Positions 1 through 7,483 of a DNA stretch of 64,000 nt are shown here, one piece after another (position 1 is the first letter of the stretch; each line of letters opens with the position of its first letter). Position numbers and translations under genes: made by a program. The DNA is taken from the NCBI RefSeq assembly GCF_003268775.1, contig NZ_QLSU01000021.1:92584-156583 (forward strand), given 5' to 3'. This DNA is from Paraburkholderia unamae. Its GTDB lineage: Bacteria > Pseudomonadota > Gammaproteobacteria > Burkholderiales > Burkholderiaceae. The notes below the pieces were generated by a model. It ran no database searches, was not told the DNA's origin, and saw nothing but the letters and a program-made list of their open reading frames with translations.

Positions 1-127
1 CGCCCGGATCCTGATCAAAAACGTGGGTAAAATGCACCCATTGCTGGCGAATTGCGTACGCCTGACCGTCGGGACCCCCGACGAAAACGCGCAACTGCTC
101 GCTGCCCTGAAGCTCGTGCTCCGTTAA
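1..127 (+). CDS. hisC: Histidinol-phosphate aminotransferase, C-terminal end (partial)
   Basis: The window opens inside this gene. Reading from base 2 gives the last 41 residues, beginning ARILIKNVGKMHPLLANCVR and ending LVLR before TAA at 125-127. The stretch resembles the end of PLP-dependent HisC, where a conserved Arg in a CVRLTVGTP-like segment helps bind the substrate carboxylate or phosphate. HisC converts imidazole acetol phosphate and glutamate to histidinol phosphate. Its position 55 bp upstream of hisB in the same direction supports the call. The N-terminal part, including the PLP lysine, lies outside the window. Confidence 0.85.
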   Translation, partial: ARILIKNVGKMHPLLANCVRLTVGTPDENAQLLAALKLVLR

Positions 128-182
128 GGCCGATGCTTCGTTCTCCCATTCTCCTGTTACGGGCTGTTTGAAGGAAATTGCC

Positions 183-770
183 ATGCGCGTCGCGCAAGTC
201 GTTCGCAACACCAGCGAAACGCAAATCCGCGTGAAACTCAATCTGGACGGCACAGGCGAGCAAAAGCTCGCGACCGGCGTGCCGTTTCTCGACCACATGC
301 TCGACCAGATCGCACGACACGGTCTGATCGATCTGGATATCGAGGCGCATGGCGACACGCATATCGACGACCACCATACGGTCGAAGACGTCGGCATCAC
401 GCTCGGCCAGGCGGTGGCGCAGGCCATCGGCGACAAGAAGGGCATTCGCCGTTACGGCCACGCCTACGTGCCGCTCGACGAAGCGCTCTCGCGCGTCGTG
501 ATCGACTTCTCGGGCCGCCCGGGCCTCGAATTCCACGTGCCGTTCACGCGTGCGCGCATCGGCACGTTCGACGTCGACCTGTCGATCGAATTCTTCCGAG
601 GCTTCGTGAACCACGCCGGCGTGACGCTGCACATCGACAACCTGCGCGGCCTGAATGCGCACCATCAGATGGAAACCGTGTTCAAGGCATTCGGCCGCGC
701 GCTGCGTCAGGCCGCCGAACTGGACGAACGTCAGGCGGGCAAGATTCCGTCGACGAAGGGCAGCCTCTGA
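183..770 (+). CDS. hisB: Imidazoleglycerol-phosphate dehydratase
   Basis: HisB dehydrates imidazoleglycerol phosphate to imidazole acetol phosphate, a cytosolic step of histidine synthesis. The 195-residue protein is the monofunctional dehydratase without the phosphatase half found in E. coli HisB. Metal-binding His/Glu clusters are visible: FLDHMLDQIARHG near residue 36, DTHIDDHHTVED near 60, and a matching HAGVTLHI...NAHHQMETVFKAF block in the C-terminal half, reflecting the internal duplication of the family. The ATG at 183 was chosen because AAGGA precedes it by a good distance; an in-frame TTG at 168 would add five residues and lacks a better site. Confidence 0.95.
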   Translation: MRVAQVVRNTSETQIRVKLNLDGTGEQKLATGVPFLDHMLDQIARHGLIDLDIEAHGDTHIDDHHTVEDVGITLGQAVAQAIGDKKGIRRYGHAYVPLDEALSRVVIDFSGRPGLEFHVPFTRARIGTFDVDLSIEFFRGFVNHAGVTLHIDNLRGLNAHHQMETVFKAFGRALRQAAELDERQAGKIPSTKGSL

Positions 771-995
771 GCGCTGTCATTGCGCGAGCGCAAGGCGTGC
801 GACCGGGCGTGAACCGGAGCGCGCCGAAGCGGAGGTTCGCATGCGGCATGCGCGCAACGTTGGCCTTTCGGCTTATGGGCTTGCGCACGCTGACTGGCGT
901 ACATTGACGGCTTTGAGGGCAGATCAGGGCATGGCGTGGCGCACGCGCGGCACGTACGGCCAAGGGCAGGGCCTGGTGAGCAGGCCGGATTCGAG

Positions 996-1637
996 ATGAA
1001 AACTTCAATTGCGATTGTGGATTATGGGATGGGCAACCTGCGTTCGGTGGCCCAGGCGCTGAGGCAGGCCGCGCCGGAAGCCGACGTGGCCATCGTCGAG
1101 CGTCCGGAGGCTATCCGCGCGGCTGACCGCGTGGTGCTGCCGGGGCAGGGCGCGATGCCCGACTGCATGCGCAGCCTGGCCGAGTCGGGCTTGCAGGACG
1201 CCGTGCTCGAAGCCTCGCGCACCAAGCCGCTCATGGGCGTATGCGTGGGCGAGCAGATGCTGTTCGACTGGAGCGCCGAAGGCGACACGAAGGGCTTGGG
1301 CCTCTTGCCCGGCAAGGTCGTGCGCTTCGATCTGGAAGGCCGGCTTCAGGACGACGGCTCGCGCTTCAAGGTCCCGCAAATGGGCTGGAACCGTGTGCGC
1401 CAGGCACGCGCGCACGCCCTCTGGGACGGCGTGCCCGACGAGAGCTTTTTCTACTTCGTGCACAGCTATTACGTGGTGCCGGCGGACGCGTCGCACACCG
1501 TGGGCGAAACGCCTTACGGTGCGGCCTTTACCTCGGCAGTGGCGCGGGATAACATCTTCGCCACCCAATTCCACCCGGAAAAGAGCGCCGCGGCGGGCTT
1601 GCGCGTCTATCGCAACTTCGTCCACTGGAACCCCTGA
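996..1637 (+). CDS. hisH: Imidazole glycerol phosphate synthase, glutaminase subunit
   Basis: HisH hydrolyses glutamine and channels ammonia to HisF, which closes the imidazole ring and releases AICAR. The 213-residue protein is a class I amidotransferase: the nucleophile is Cys83 in GVCVGEQMLF, and the His/Glu pair is in QFHPEKS near the C terminus. The N terminus MKTSIAIVDYGMGNL is typical. ATG 996 gives the usual family length; the frame stays open upstream but those residues do not look like HisH. It is separated from hisB by 225 bp and sits upstream of hisA, so it belongs to the his gene run. Confidence 0.95.
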   Translation: MKTSIAIVDYGMGNLRSVAQALRQAAPEADVAIVERPEAIRAADRVVLPGQGAMPDCMRSLAESGLQDAVLEASRTKPLMGVCVGEQMLFDWSAEGDTKGLGLLPGKVVRFDLEGRLQDDGSRFKVPQMGWNRVRQARAHALWDGVPDESFFYFVHSYYVVPADASHTVGETPYGAAFTSAVARDNIFATQFHPEKSAAAGLRVYRNFVHWNP

Positions 1638-1813
1638 TTGCCCGGCGGCGCTGACACTCGCAGCCGCCTTCGCGCACCAGCGCGCGGGCATTCAACTTGC
1701 GTCAGCAAGGCCGCCGTAAGAGTTGTACTAAACTAGCGAAACGGCGTCGGATCGGGTCTTTTCTCCACCGGCGCCGGCAGATTTCAACCTCATTCCCAGA
1801 CACACCCGAAGCT

Positions 1814-2566
1814 ATGCTGCTGATTCCGGCCATCGATCTCAAAGACGGTCACTGCGTACGCCTGAAACAAGGCGATATGGACCAGGCGACGATTTTCTCC
1901 GAGGAACCGGCGGCCATGGCCCGACACTGGGTCGAGCGCGGCGCCCGGCGCCTGCACCTCGTCGACCTGAACGGCGCGTTCGCAGGCAAGCCGAAGAACG
2001 AAGACGCGATTCGCGAGATCATCCGCGAAGTCGGCGATCAGATCCCCGTGCAGCTCGGCGGCGGTATTCGCGATCTCGACACCATCGAGCGTTATCTCGA
2101 CGACGGCCTCTCCTATGTGATTATCGGCACCGCCGCCGTGAAAAATCCGGGCTTCCTGCAAGAAGCCTGCACGGCGTTCGGGGGCCATATCATCGTTGGC
2201 CTCGACGCGAAGGACGGCAAGGTCGCGACCGACGGCTGGAGCAAGCTCACGGGCCACGAAGTCGTGGATCTCGCGCGCAAGTTCGAGGACTACGGCGTCG
2301 AATCGATCATCTACACCGACATCGGGCGCGACGGCATGCTCCAGGGCATCAACATCGAAGCCACGGTGCGCCTCGCGCGCGCGGTGAAGATTCCGGTGAT
2401 CGCGAGCGGCGGCCTCTCGAACCTCGCCGACATCGACGCGCTTTGCGAAGTCGAGGACGAAGGCGTGGAAGGCGTGATCTGCGGGCGCGCGATCTACTCG
2501 GGCGACCTCGATTTCGCCGCGGCGCAAACGCGCGCGGACAGCCTGCGCGAGTCGGACGACGCTTAA
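1814..2566 (+). CDS. hisA: ProFAR isomerase (phosphoribosylformimino-AICAR-P isomerase)
   Basis: HisA catalyses the Amadori rearrangement of ProFAR to PRFAR. The 250-residue product is a (beta-alpha)8 barrel with both halves recognisable. The catalytic Asp near residue 8 lies in PAIDLKDG, and the second Asp lies in YTDIGRDGMLQG. Phosphate-binding Gly motifs are QLGGGIRD and VIASGGLS. Start ATG 1814 fits the family; the frame is open upstream to 1697 but that segment is rich in Arg and has no family resemblance. An intrinsic terminator follows at 2581, so transcripts may end here before hisF. Confidence 0.95.
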   Translation: MLLIPAIDLKDGHCVRLKQGDMDQATIFSEEPAAMARHWVERGARRLHLVDLNGAFAGKPKNEDAIREIIREVGDQIPVQLGGGIRDLDTIERYLDDGLSYVIIGTAAVKNPGFLQEACTAFGGHIIVGLDAKDGKVATDGWSKLTGHEVVDLARKFEDYGVESIIYTDIGRDGMLQGINIEATVRLARAVKIPVIASGGLSNLADIDALCEVEDEGVEGVICGRAIYSGDLDFAAAQTRADSLRESDDA

Positions 2567-2580
2567 GGCGCGAACGCCGG

Positions 2581-2603
2581 GCCTCCGTTAGCGGAGGCTT
2601 TTT
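2581..2603 (+). terminator. Intrinsic terminator after hisA
   Basis: GCCTCCG (2581-2587), a 4-base loop, CGGAGGC (2592-2598) and five T residues form a perfect 7-bp GC-rich stem with a T tract. It begins 14 bp after the hisA stop codon and splits the his run into two possible transcription units. Confidence 0.75.
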
Positions 2604-2668
2604 GCTGCCTTGTGCTGCCTTGTGCCGTTTTTGGCATGCAGCCGCGCCGCTTCACGTGAGGCGGCACT

Positions 2669-2766
2669 CGCGAAAATTTCGCGATAATTTTTCGAAGCGC
2701 GTCGGGCGTGGGTGAAGCGCGCGACAACGGCCCGGTCGCAGTCCGACTCTGGTCCGATTCCGGACC
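2669..2766 (+). promoter_or_regulatory. AT-rich palindrome and candidate hisF promoter region
   Basis: A 15-bp palindrome (CGCGAAA, A, TTTCGCG) lies at 2669-2683, directly abutting GATAAT at 2683-2688, a good -10-like hexamer, but no convincing -35 box sits 16-18 bp upstream. A 6-bp hairpin (GGTCCG/CGGACC) follows at 2751-2766. Because a terminator closes the hisA unit just upstream, a promoter for hisF-hisI-hisE is expected here. The assignment is an inference. Confidence 0.35.
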
Positions 2767-2847
2767 TGTCGTGCTCCGGCCGTGCTCCAGACGGGCCTGC
2801 CTCGGCACGGCTTCACGTATCAACCGATCCGTAAATTCGGCAAGATC

Positions 2848-3621
2848 ATGGCTCTACCCAAACGCATCATCCCCTGCCTCGACGTGACCGCCGGGCGCGT
2901 CGTGAAGGGTGTCAACTTCGTCGAACTGCGCGACGCGGGCGACCCCGTCGAAATCGCGCGCCGCTACGACGACCAGGGCGCCGACGAACTGACGTTCCTC
3001 GACATCACCGCGACCTCCGACCAGCGCGACCTGATCCTGCCGATCATCGAGGCGGTGGCTTCGCAGGTCTTCATTCCACTGACGGTCGGCGGCGGCGTGC
3101 GCGCCGTGGCGGACGTGCGGCGCCTGCTCAACGCGGGCGCCGACAAGGTCAGCATGAACTCGTCGGCTGTCGCCAATCCGCAGCTCGTGCGCGACTCCGC
3201 CGACAAATACGGTTCGCAGTGCATTGTCGTCGCCATCGACGCCAAGCGCGTATCGGCGCCGGGCGAGCCCTCGCGCTGGGAAGTCTTCACGCACGGCGGG
3301 CGCAAGGCCACCGGCATCGACGCCGTGGAATGGGCGCGCAAGATGGCCGAACTCGGCGCGGGCGAAATCCTGCTCACGAGCATGGACCGCGACGGCACCA
3401 AGAGCGGTTTCGACCTCGACCTCACGTGCGCCGTGTCCGACGCGGTGCCGATTCCCGTGATCGCCTCGGGCGGCGTGGGCGGCTTGCAGGATCTGGCGGA
3501 CGGCATCGTCAAGGGCCACGCCGACGCGGTGCTGGCGGCGAGCATTTTTCACTACGGCGAGCACACGGTGGGCGAGGCGAAGCGCTTCATGGCCGACCAG
3601 GGCATTTCGGTGAGGATGTGA
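2848..3621 (+). CDS. hisF: Imidazole glycerol phosphate synthase, cyclase subunit
   Basis: HisF uses ammonia delivered by HisH to turn PRFAR into imidazole glycerol phosphate and AICAR. The 257-residue barrel starts MALPKRIIPCLDV, with the catalytic Asp near residue 11 in CLDV and the second catalytic Asp in VAIDAKRV near residue 130. Phosphate loops TVGGGVRA and VIASGGVG are intact. ATG 2848 was preferred over an in-frame upstream ATG at 2782, which would add 22 residues not typical of HisF. The stop codon is 4 bp before hisI, indicating co-transcription with hisI and hisE. Confidence 0.96.
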   Translation: MALPKRIIPCLDVTAGRVVKGVNFVELRDAGDPVEIARRYDDQGADELTFLDITATSDQRDLILPIIEAVASQVFIPLTVGGGVRAVADVRRLLNAGADKVSMNSSAVANPQLVRDSADKYGSQCIVVAIDAKRVSAPGEPSRWEVFTHGGRKATGIDAVEWARKMAELGAGEILLTSMDRDGTKSGFDLDLTCAVSDAVPIPVIASGGVGGLQDLADGIVKGHADAVLAASIFHYGEHTVGEAKRFMADQGISVRM

Positions 3622-3625
3622 CGCC

Positions 3626-4051
3626 ATGAGCAACGCACAGACGCAAGACCTCGCCAAAGCGAACTGGCTCGACAAGGTCAACTGGGACGCCAACGGCCTC
3701 GTGCCCGTGATCGCACAGGAAGCCGCCACGGGCGACGTGCTGATGTTCGCGTGGATGAACCGCGAAGCGCTCGCCAAGACGGTCGAGCTGCGCCGCGCGG
3801 TGTACTTCTCGCGCTCGCGCCAGCGCCTGTGGTTCAAGGGCGAGGAGTCGGGCCACGTGCAGCATGTGAGCGAGATCCGCCTCGATTGCGACGAAGACGT
3901 CGTGCTGCTCAAGATCGAGCAGGTTTCGGGCATCGCGTGCCACACGGGCCGCCACTCGTGCTTTTTCCAGCAATTCGAAGGCACCGTCGACGAAGGCCGC
4001 TGGGTCGCCGTCGATCCCGTGCTGAAAGACCCCGAACACATCTACAAATGA
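3626..4051 (+). CDS. hisI: Phosphoribosyl-AMP cyclohydrolase
   Basis: HisI opens the adenine ring of phosphoribosyl-AMP to give ProFAR. The 141-residue protein is the stand-alone form, not fused to HisE. Metal-ligand segments are visible: the acidic RLDCDEDVVLLKIEQ and the zinc-binding CHTGRHSCFF near residue 110. The motif FAWMNREAL, common to the family, is present near residue 40. It starts 4 bp after hisF and its TGA overlaps the ATG of hisE by 4 bp, so translation of hisI and hisE is probably coupled. Confidence 0.96.
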   Translation: MSNAQTQDLAKANWLDKVNWDANGLVPVIAQEAATGDVLMFAWMNREALAKTVELRRAVYFSRSRQRLWFKGEESGHVQHVSEIRLDCDEDVVLLKIEQVSGIACHTGRHSCFFQQFEGTVDEGRWVAVDPVLKDPEHIYK

Positions 4052-4416
4052 CGCAACTGAACACCAACGACACCCTGCTGCGCCTCGCGGCGGTGATCGA
4101 CAGCCGCAAGGGCGGCGACCCAGACGCGTCCTATGTCGCGCGGCTTTTCCACAAGGGCGACGACGCGGTGCTCAAGAAGGTTGGCGAAGAGGCGACCGAA
4201 GTCGTGCTGGCCGCGAAGGACGTGCGCCAGGGCGGCGCGCCGAAGGCGCTCGTGGGCGAGATGGCCGATCTGTGGTTTCATTGCCTCGTGACGCTCTCGC
4301 ATTTCGACCTGAGCCCCGCCGACGTGCTCGCGGAGCTGGAACGCCGCGAAGGCCTGTCGGGCCTCGAGGAAAAGGCGCTGCGCAAGACGCGCGAGCGCGA
4401 AGCGAACGGCGACTGA
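4048..4416 (+). CDS. hisE: Phosphoribosyl-ATP pyrophosphohydrolase
   Basis: HisE hydrolyses phosphoribosyl-ATP to phosphoribosyl-AMP and pyrophosphate, the second step of histidine synthesis. The 122-residue all-alpha protein has the MazG-like metal-binding signature KVGEEATEVVLAAKD near residue 43 and EMADLWFHCLV near residue 72. The ATG overlaps the hisI stop codon (ATGA). It is the last recognisable his gene of the run; the stop is followed by a tandem hairpin repeat and then a DUF4870 gene. Confidence 0.95.
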   Translation: MTQLNTNDTLLRLAAVIDSRKGGDPDASYVARLFHKGDDAVLKKVGEEATEVVLAAKDVRQGGAPKALVGEMADLWFHCLVTLSHFDLSPADVLAELERREGLSGLEEKALRKTREREANGD

Positions 4417-4456
4417 GGGTTGCGCGCGGCCTGGCGCAACCGGATCGAGCACGACT

Positions 4457-4556
4457 GCTCTGCATGGGACCGGAGTAAGCGCTAAAGCGCCAACTCCGGA
4501 TCGACAGCTCTGCATGGGACCGAAGTAAGCGCTAAAGCGCTAACTCCGGTCGACAG
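4457..4556. repeat. Two tandem 50-bp repeats, each carrying a strong palindrome
   Basis: Units 4457-4506 and 4507-4556 share a 43-bp core differing at two positions, followed by a short TCGACA-like tail. Each core starts GCTCTGCATGGGACC and contains a palindrome (4470-4499 and 4520-4549) built on CCGGAGT-A-AGCGCT-AA-AGCGC-C/T-AACTCCGG. In RNA either strand would form a long hairpin. The second unit ends 12 bp before the start codon of the DUF4870 gene, just ahead of its ribosome-binding site AGGAG. No T tract follows, so it is not a simple terminator. Confidence 0.9.
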
Positions 4557-4568
4557 GAGACGAACGGC

Positions 4569-4961
4569 ATGTCCATGTCCGGCGATTACCCGCCCCCTTC
4601 GTACCGCAACGGCGTCGACGCGGACCGTCTGCGCAGCCTGCGCACTTTCACGCACGTGCTCTACGCGCTGTATGCGGTCTACTGGCTGACCGGCGGCATC
4701 TCCGTGCTGGTCGCCATCATCCTCAACTACCTGAAGCGCGACGAGGCCGTGGGCACGCCCTACGAGCAGCACTTCACGTGGCAGATCCGCACGTTCTGGC
4801 TCGGGCTCGCGGGGCATCTGATCGGCGGCGTGCTCATCTTCGTGCTGATCGGCATTCCAATTTTGTGGGCTGTCGCAATCTGGACGTTGTACCGTATCAT
4901 CAAAGGCTGGCTGTATTTGTACGACAACAAGCCGCTGCTCAATCCGCGCGCCTGGTTCTGA
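4569..4961 (+). CDS. DUF4870-family membrane protein
   Basis: The 130-residue protein has a short polar N terminus (MSMSGDYPPPSYRNG), a membrane segment around residues 25-52 (ALYAVYWLTGGISVLVAIIL), and two more hydrophobic stretches around 74-110 joined by a short turn. The charged loop LKRDEAVGTPYEQHF followed by WQIRTFW resembles DUF4870 inner-membrane proteins. The biochemical role of the family is not known to me. The start at 4569 is backed by AGGAG at 4555-4559. Its leader consists of the tandem hairpin repeat at 4457-4556, which may control its expression. Confidence 0.75.
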   Translation: MSMSGDYPPPSYRNGVDADRLRSLRTFTHVLYALYAVYWLTGGISVLVAIILNYLKRDEAVGTPYEQHFTWQIRTFWLGLAGHLIGGVLIFVLIGIPILWAVAIWTLYRIIKGWLYLYDNKPLLNPRAWF

Positions 4962-4981
4962 GCGGCGCGGGTCCGGCACGG

Positions 4982-5033
4982 TTTGCCCGATTGGGTTTTC
5001 CCGGTTGGGTTTGCCCGATTGCACCTCCGGTGC
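4982..5033. repeat. 14-bp tandem repeat (about three copies) plus small hairpin
   Basis: TTTGCCCGATTGGG (4982-4995), TTTTCCCGGTTGGG (4996-5009) and TTTGCCCGATTGC (from 5010) repeat with a 14-bp period. A hairpin GCACC/GGTGC follows at 5021-5033. It fills the short gap between the DUF4870 gene and the HIT gene and may be a degenerate attenuating structure. Confidence 0.6.
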
Positions 5034-5059
5034 ACGTTTAGTCGCTCACCAGGAGCACC

Positions 5060-5428
5060 ATGAGTCACGACCGCAGTACCTGTCTCTTCTGCAAGATCGC
5101 CGACGGCGAAATCCCCAGCACGAGGGTGTACGAGGATGACGAATTCGTCGCCTTCCGCGACATTCGGCCGGCGGCTGAAACCCACGTGCTCGTGATCCCT
5201 CGCCAACATATCCCTACGCTCGCCGATTGCGGTGAAAACGATGCACCGCTGCTTGGTAGAATGTTTGTACTGGTCGCGCGCCTCGCCAAACAACTGGGCG
5301 TTTCGTACACGGGCGGCGAAACCGGTTTCCGCACGGTCGTGAACACGGGACCCGGCGGCGGCCAGGAGGTCTATCATCTGCACGCGCATTTGCTGGCCGG
5401 GCCGCGTCCGTGGCACCGCATGGGCTGA
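5060..5428 (+). CDS. HIT-family nucleotide-binding protein (HinT-like)
   Basis: This 122-residue protein has the layout of bacterial HinT purine nucleoside phosphoramidases: CLFCKIADGEIPSTRVYEDD at the N terminus, PRQHIPTLAD in the middle and the histidine triad HLHAHLLAG near residue 111. These enzymes hydrolyse AMP-lysine or aminoacyl-AMP type substrates; the physiological substrate is unclear. Cys residues in CLFC match zinc-ligand-like positions seen in some HIT proteins. AGGAG lies 5-9 bp before the ATG. It is placed between a DUF4870 membrane protein and tatA in the same direction. Confidence 0.88.
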   Translation: MSHDRSTCLFCKIADGEIPSTRVYEDDEFVAFRDIRPAAETHVLVIPRQHIPTLADCGENDAPLLGRMFVLVARLAKQLGVSYTGGETGFRTVVNTGPGGGQEVYHLHAHLLAGPRPWHRMG

Positions 5429-5579
5429 GGACGGTGAAGCCGGCACTTCGGTGCGGTGAGAGCGTCGATGTCGCCGAAAGTGTCAAAGGGTCGTACGCCA
5501 CGTCGGTGCAACATCACTAAGGCAAGATTTTTATCGCTGCGCAGCGTGCGCGGTGACGGGGTTAAGGAGAGAGTCAATC

Positions 5580-5822
5580 ATGGGTTCGTTGAGCATCTGG
5601 CACTGGCTGATCGTCTTGTTGATCGTGGCGCTTGTTTTCGGCACGAAGAAGCTGCGCAATATCGGTAGCGATCTGGGTGGCGCCGTGAAGGGTTTCAAGG
5701 AAGGCATGCGCGACGGCGAAGGCAATGCCGCCGACGCGCAAAAGCGCGAACTGCCGCCCAACGGCGGCGCCGTGGACGTCGACGCGAAGGACAAGACGCC
5801 GCGCTCGAACGACCTCCGCTAA
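5580..5822 (+). CDS. tatA: Twin-arginine translocase subunit TatA
   Basis: TatA forms the oligomeric channel or membrane-weakening assembly that moves folded proteins through the inner membrane. The 80-residue protein has a short N-terminal membrane helix (SIWHWLIVLLIVALVFG, residues 4-20), the family turn FGTKKLRNIG, and an amphipathic helix GSDLGGAVKGFKEGM, followed by a polar tail. The ATG at 5580 is preceded by TAAGGAGAG. It is followed by tatB (71-bp gap) and tatC (81-bp gap), so a tatABC operon is likely. Confidence 0.95.
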   Translation: MGSLSIWHWLIVLLIVALVFGTKKLRNIGSDLGGAVKGFKEGMRDGEGNAADAQKRELPPNGGAVDVDAKDKTPRSNDLR

Positions 5823-5893
5823 TCGGGCGGCAGCCGGACTTTCCCGCCTTCTATCCCCAATCAGGCAGCCAAGGCTGACGGAACACTCCATTC

Positions 5894-6463
5894 ATGCTCG
5901 ATCTGGGTTTAACCAAGATGGCGCTGATCGGCGTTGTCGCACTGGTCGTTCTCGGGCCGGAGCGACTGCCGCGCGTCGCGCGCACGGCGGGCGCGCTGTT
6001 CGGGCGCGCGCAGCGCTACATCAACGACGTCAAGGCGGAAGTCACGCGCGAGATCGAACTCGACGAGCTGCGCCGCATGAAGACCGAGTTCGAGTCGGCC
6101 GCGCAGAACGTCGAGAAAAACGTCCACGACAATCTGCGCAAGCATGAAGACGAGCTGAACGACGCCTGGAACCAGGGCACGTCGGTCTCGCCGAGCATTG
6201 CGGGCGGCGCCGATCCGGCGAGCGTGGAAGGGGCGGTGGCGGATCAGTCGGGCGACGCTTCGGCGCTTTCCGGCTGGCGTTCCGGCAACGCCGGCGCGGC
6301 GGCATCCGACTCCCGCAAACGCAAGAACTGGCGCGTGAAGCAGAACGCAACGCCCGTGTGGTACAAGCGCGCCACGCTGCGCCGCACGCGCGTGCAGTCG
6401 GGCGCGGCGCGCGTCGCGCAGCACACGCCGGCCAGCCTGCGCCGGCCCACACGCTTCTTCTGA
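5894..6463 (+). CDS. tatB: Sec-independent protein translocase subunit TatB
   Basis: TatB forms the substrate receptor together with TatC. Residues 1-22 (MLDLGLTKMALIGVVALVVLGPERLPRVART in part) give a membrane helix ending in the conserved GPERLP motif that separates TatB from TatA. A long charged amphipathic region follows (residues 25-95), then a variable, basic C-terminal tail rich in Arg. At 189 residues it is in the normal range. It lies between tatA and tatC on the same strand. Confidence 0.94.
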   Translation: MLDLGLTKMALIGVVALVVLGPERLPRVARTAGALFGRAQRYINDVKAEVTREIELDELRRMKTEFESAAQNVEKNVHDNLRKHEDELNDAWNQGTSVSPSIAGGADPASVEGAVADQSGDASALSGWRSGNAGAAASDSRKRKNWRVKQNATPVWYKRATLRRTRVQSGAARVAQHTPASLRRPTRFF

Positions 6464-6544
6464 CGCCGTGCGACGCTTTCGAGTAGGTTCGCATTCGCGC
6501 ATGTTCAGCAATCCAGGCACGTTCATTTCCAACCGAGGGCCGGC

Positions 6545-7327
6545 GTGAGCGACCCCCAGCAAACTCAGGAAGAAGGCTCCGAAGAGACCTTCATCTCCCA
6601 TCTCGTCGAACTGCGCGACCGCATCATCCGCGCGGGCATTGCCGTGATCGTCGTATTCGTCGGCCTCGTGTACTGGGCGCCCGACATCTTCCGTCTGCTT
6701 GCGCGTCCGCTCATGCAGAACCTGCCACGCGACGGCAAGATGATCGTCACCGACGTGACCGGCTCGTTCTTCGTGCCGATGAAGGTCACGATGCTCGTGG
6801 CCTTCGTGATCGCGCTGCCGGTCGTGCTCTACCAGATCTGGGCGTTCGTCGCGCCGGGCCTCTATCAGCACGAGAAGAAGCTCGTGGCGCCGCTCGTGGC
6901 GAGCAGCTACACGCTCTTTCTTTGCGGCATGGCGTTCGCGTATTTCGTGGTGTTTCCGACCATCTTCCGCGTGATGGCGCACTACAACGCGCCGCTCGGC
7001 GCGGAGATGACCACCGACATCGACAATTACCTGAGCTTCGTGCTCACCATGTTCATTGCGTTCGGGGTGACCTTCGAGGTGCCGATCATCGTCGTGCTGC
7101 TCGTGCGCATGGGCGTGGTGTCGGTGAAGAAGCTCAAGGAAATCCGGCCGTATGTGATCGTCGGCGCGTTCATCGTCGCAGCCGTCGTGACGCCGCCCGA
7201 TGTGTTCTCGCAGCTCATTCTCGCGCTGCCGCTCATCATTCTCTACGAGGCGGGCATCATCGCGGCGCGCATCTTCATCGGCAACGGCGAGAAGAAGGCC
7301 GCGGACGAGAGTCAGGCGGCGAGCTAA
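6545..7327 (+). CDS. tatC: Sec-independent protein translocase subunit TatC
   Basis: TatC is the polytopic subunit that reads the twin-arginine signal. The 260-residue protein starts with GTG at 6545, supported by GAGGG just upstream, and opens with the conserved FISHLVELRDRIIRAG cytosolic segment near residue 17. Six membrane helices can be followed, with the motifs YQIWAFVAPGLYQHEKK near residue 98 and FGVTFEVPI near 175. A bidirectional terminator follows at 7388. The nearby petA product carries a Tat signal and is a plausible client. Confidence 0.96.
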   Translation: MSDPQQTQEEGSEETFISHLVELRDRIIRAGIAVIVVFVGLVYWAPDIFRLLARPLMQNLPRDGKMIVTDVTGSFFVPMKVTMLVAFVIALPVVLYQIWAFVAPGLYQHEKKLVAPLVASSYTLFLCGMAFAYFVVFPTIFRVMAHYNAPLGAEMTTDIDNYLSFVLTMFIAFGVTFEVPIIVVLLVRMGVVSVKKLKEIRPYVIVGAFIVAAVVTPPDVFSQLILALPLIILYEAGIIAARIFIGNGEKKAADESQAAS

Positions 7328-7387
7328 CGCCGCTCGCAGGCGTACCGAAGCCCATTGCGGAGCGCTCATCCGGGCGCTCACCCAAGC

Positions 7388-7425
7388 AAAAGGCCGCGAA
7401 CCCAGCAGGTTCGCGGCCTTTTTCG
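7388..7425. terminator. Bidirectional terminator between tatC and the DegQ-type protease gene
   Basis: A perfect stem AAGGCCGCGAACC (7390-7402), loop CAGCA and GGTTCGCGGCCTT (7408-7420) with A residues before and T residues after can stop transcription from both the tatC side and the convergent protease gene. Confidence 0.85.
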
Positions 7426-7483
7426 TTTGCGCGCTTGGCGGGTTGCGCGCCGGGCCGGGGAGCGGAACGCGCCGCGAACCTCG

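Noticed and set aside
655..999. A possible gene in the hisB-hisH gap (114 codons, plus strand)
   Set aside because: It overlaps hisB by more than 100 bp, is Arg-rich, and lacks a start site or recognisable residues.
2854..4041. Long minus-strand open frame of about 395 codons antisense to hisF and hisI
   Set aside because: It overlaps two certain genes completely, is rich in Arg/His/Ala as expected for antisense frames in GC-rich DNA, and has no recognisable domain.
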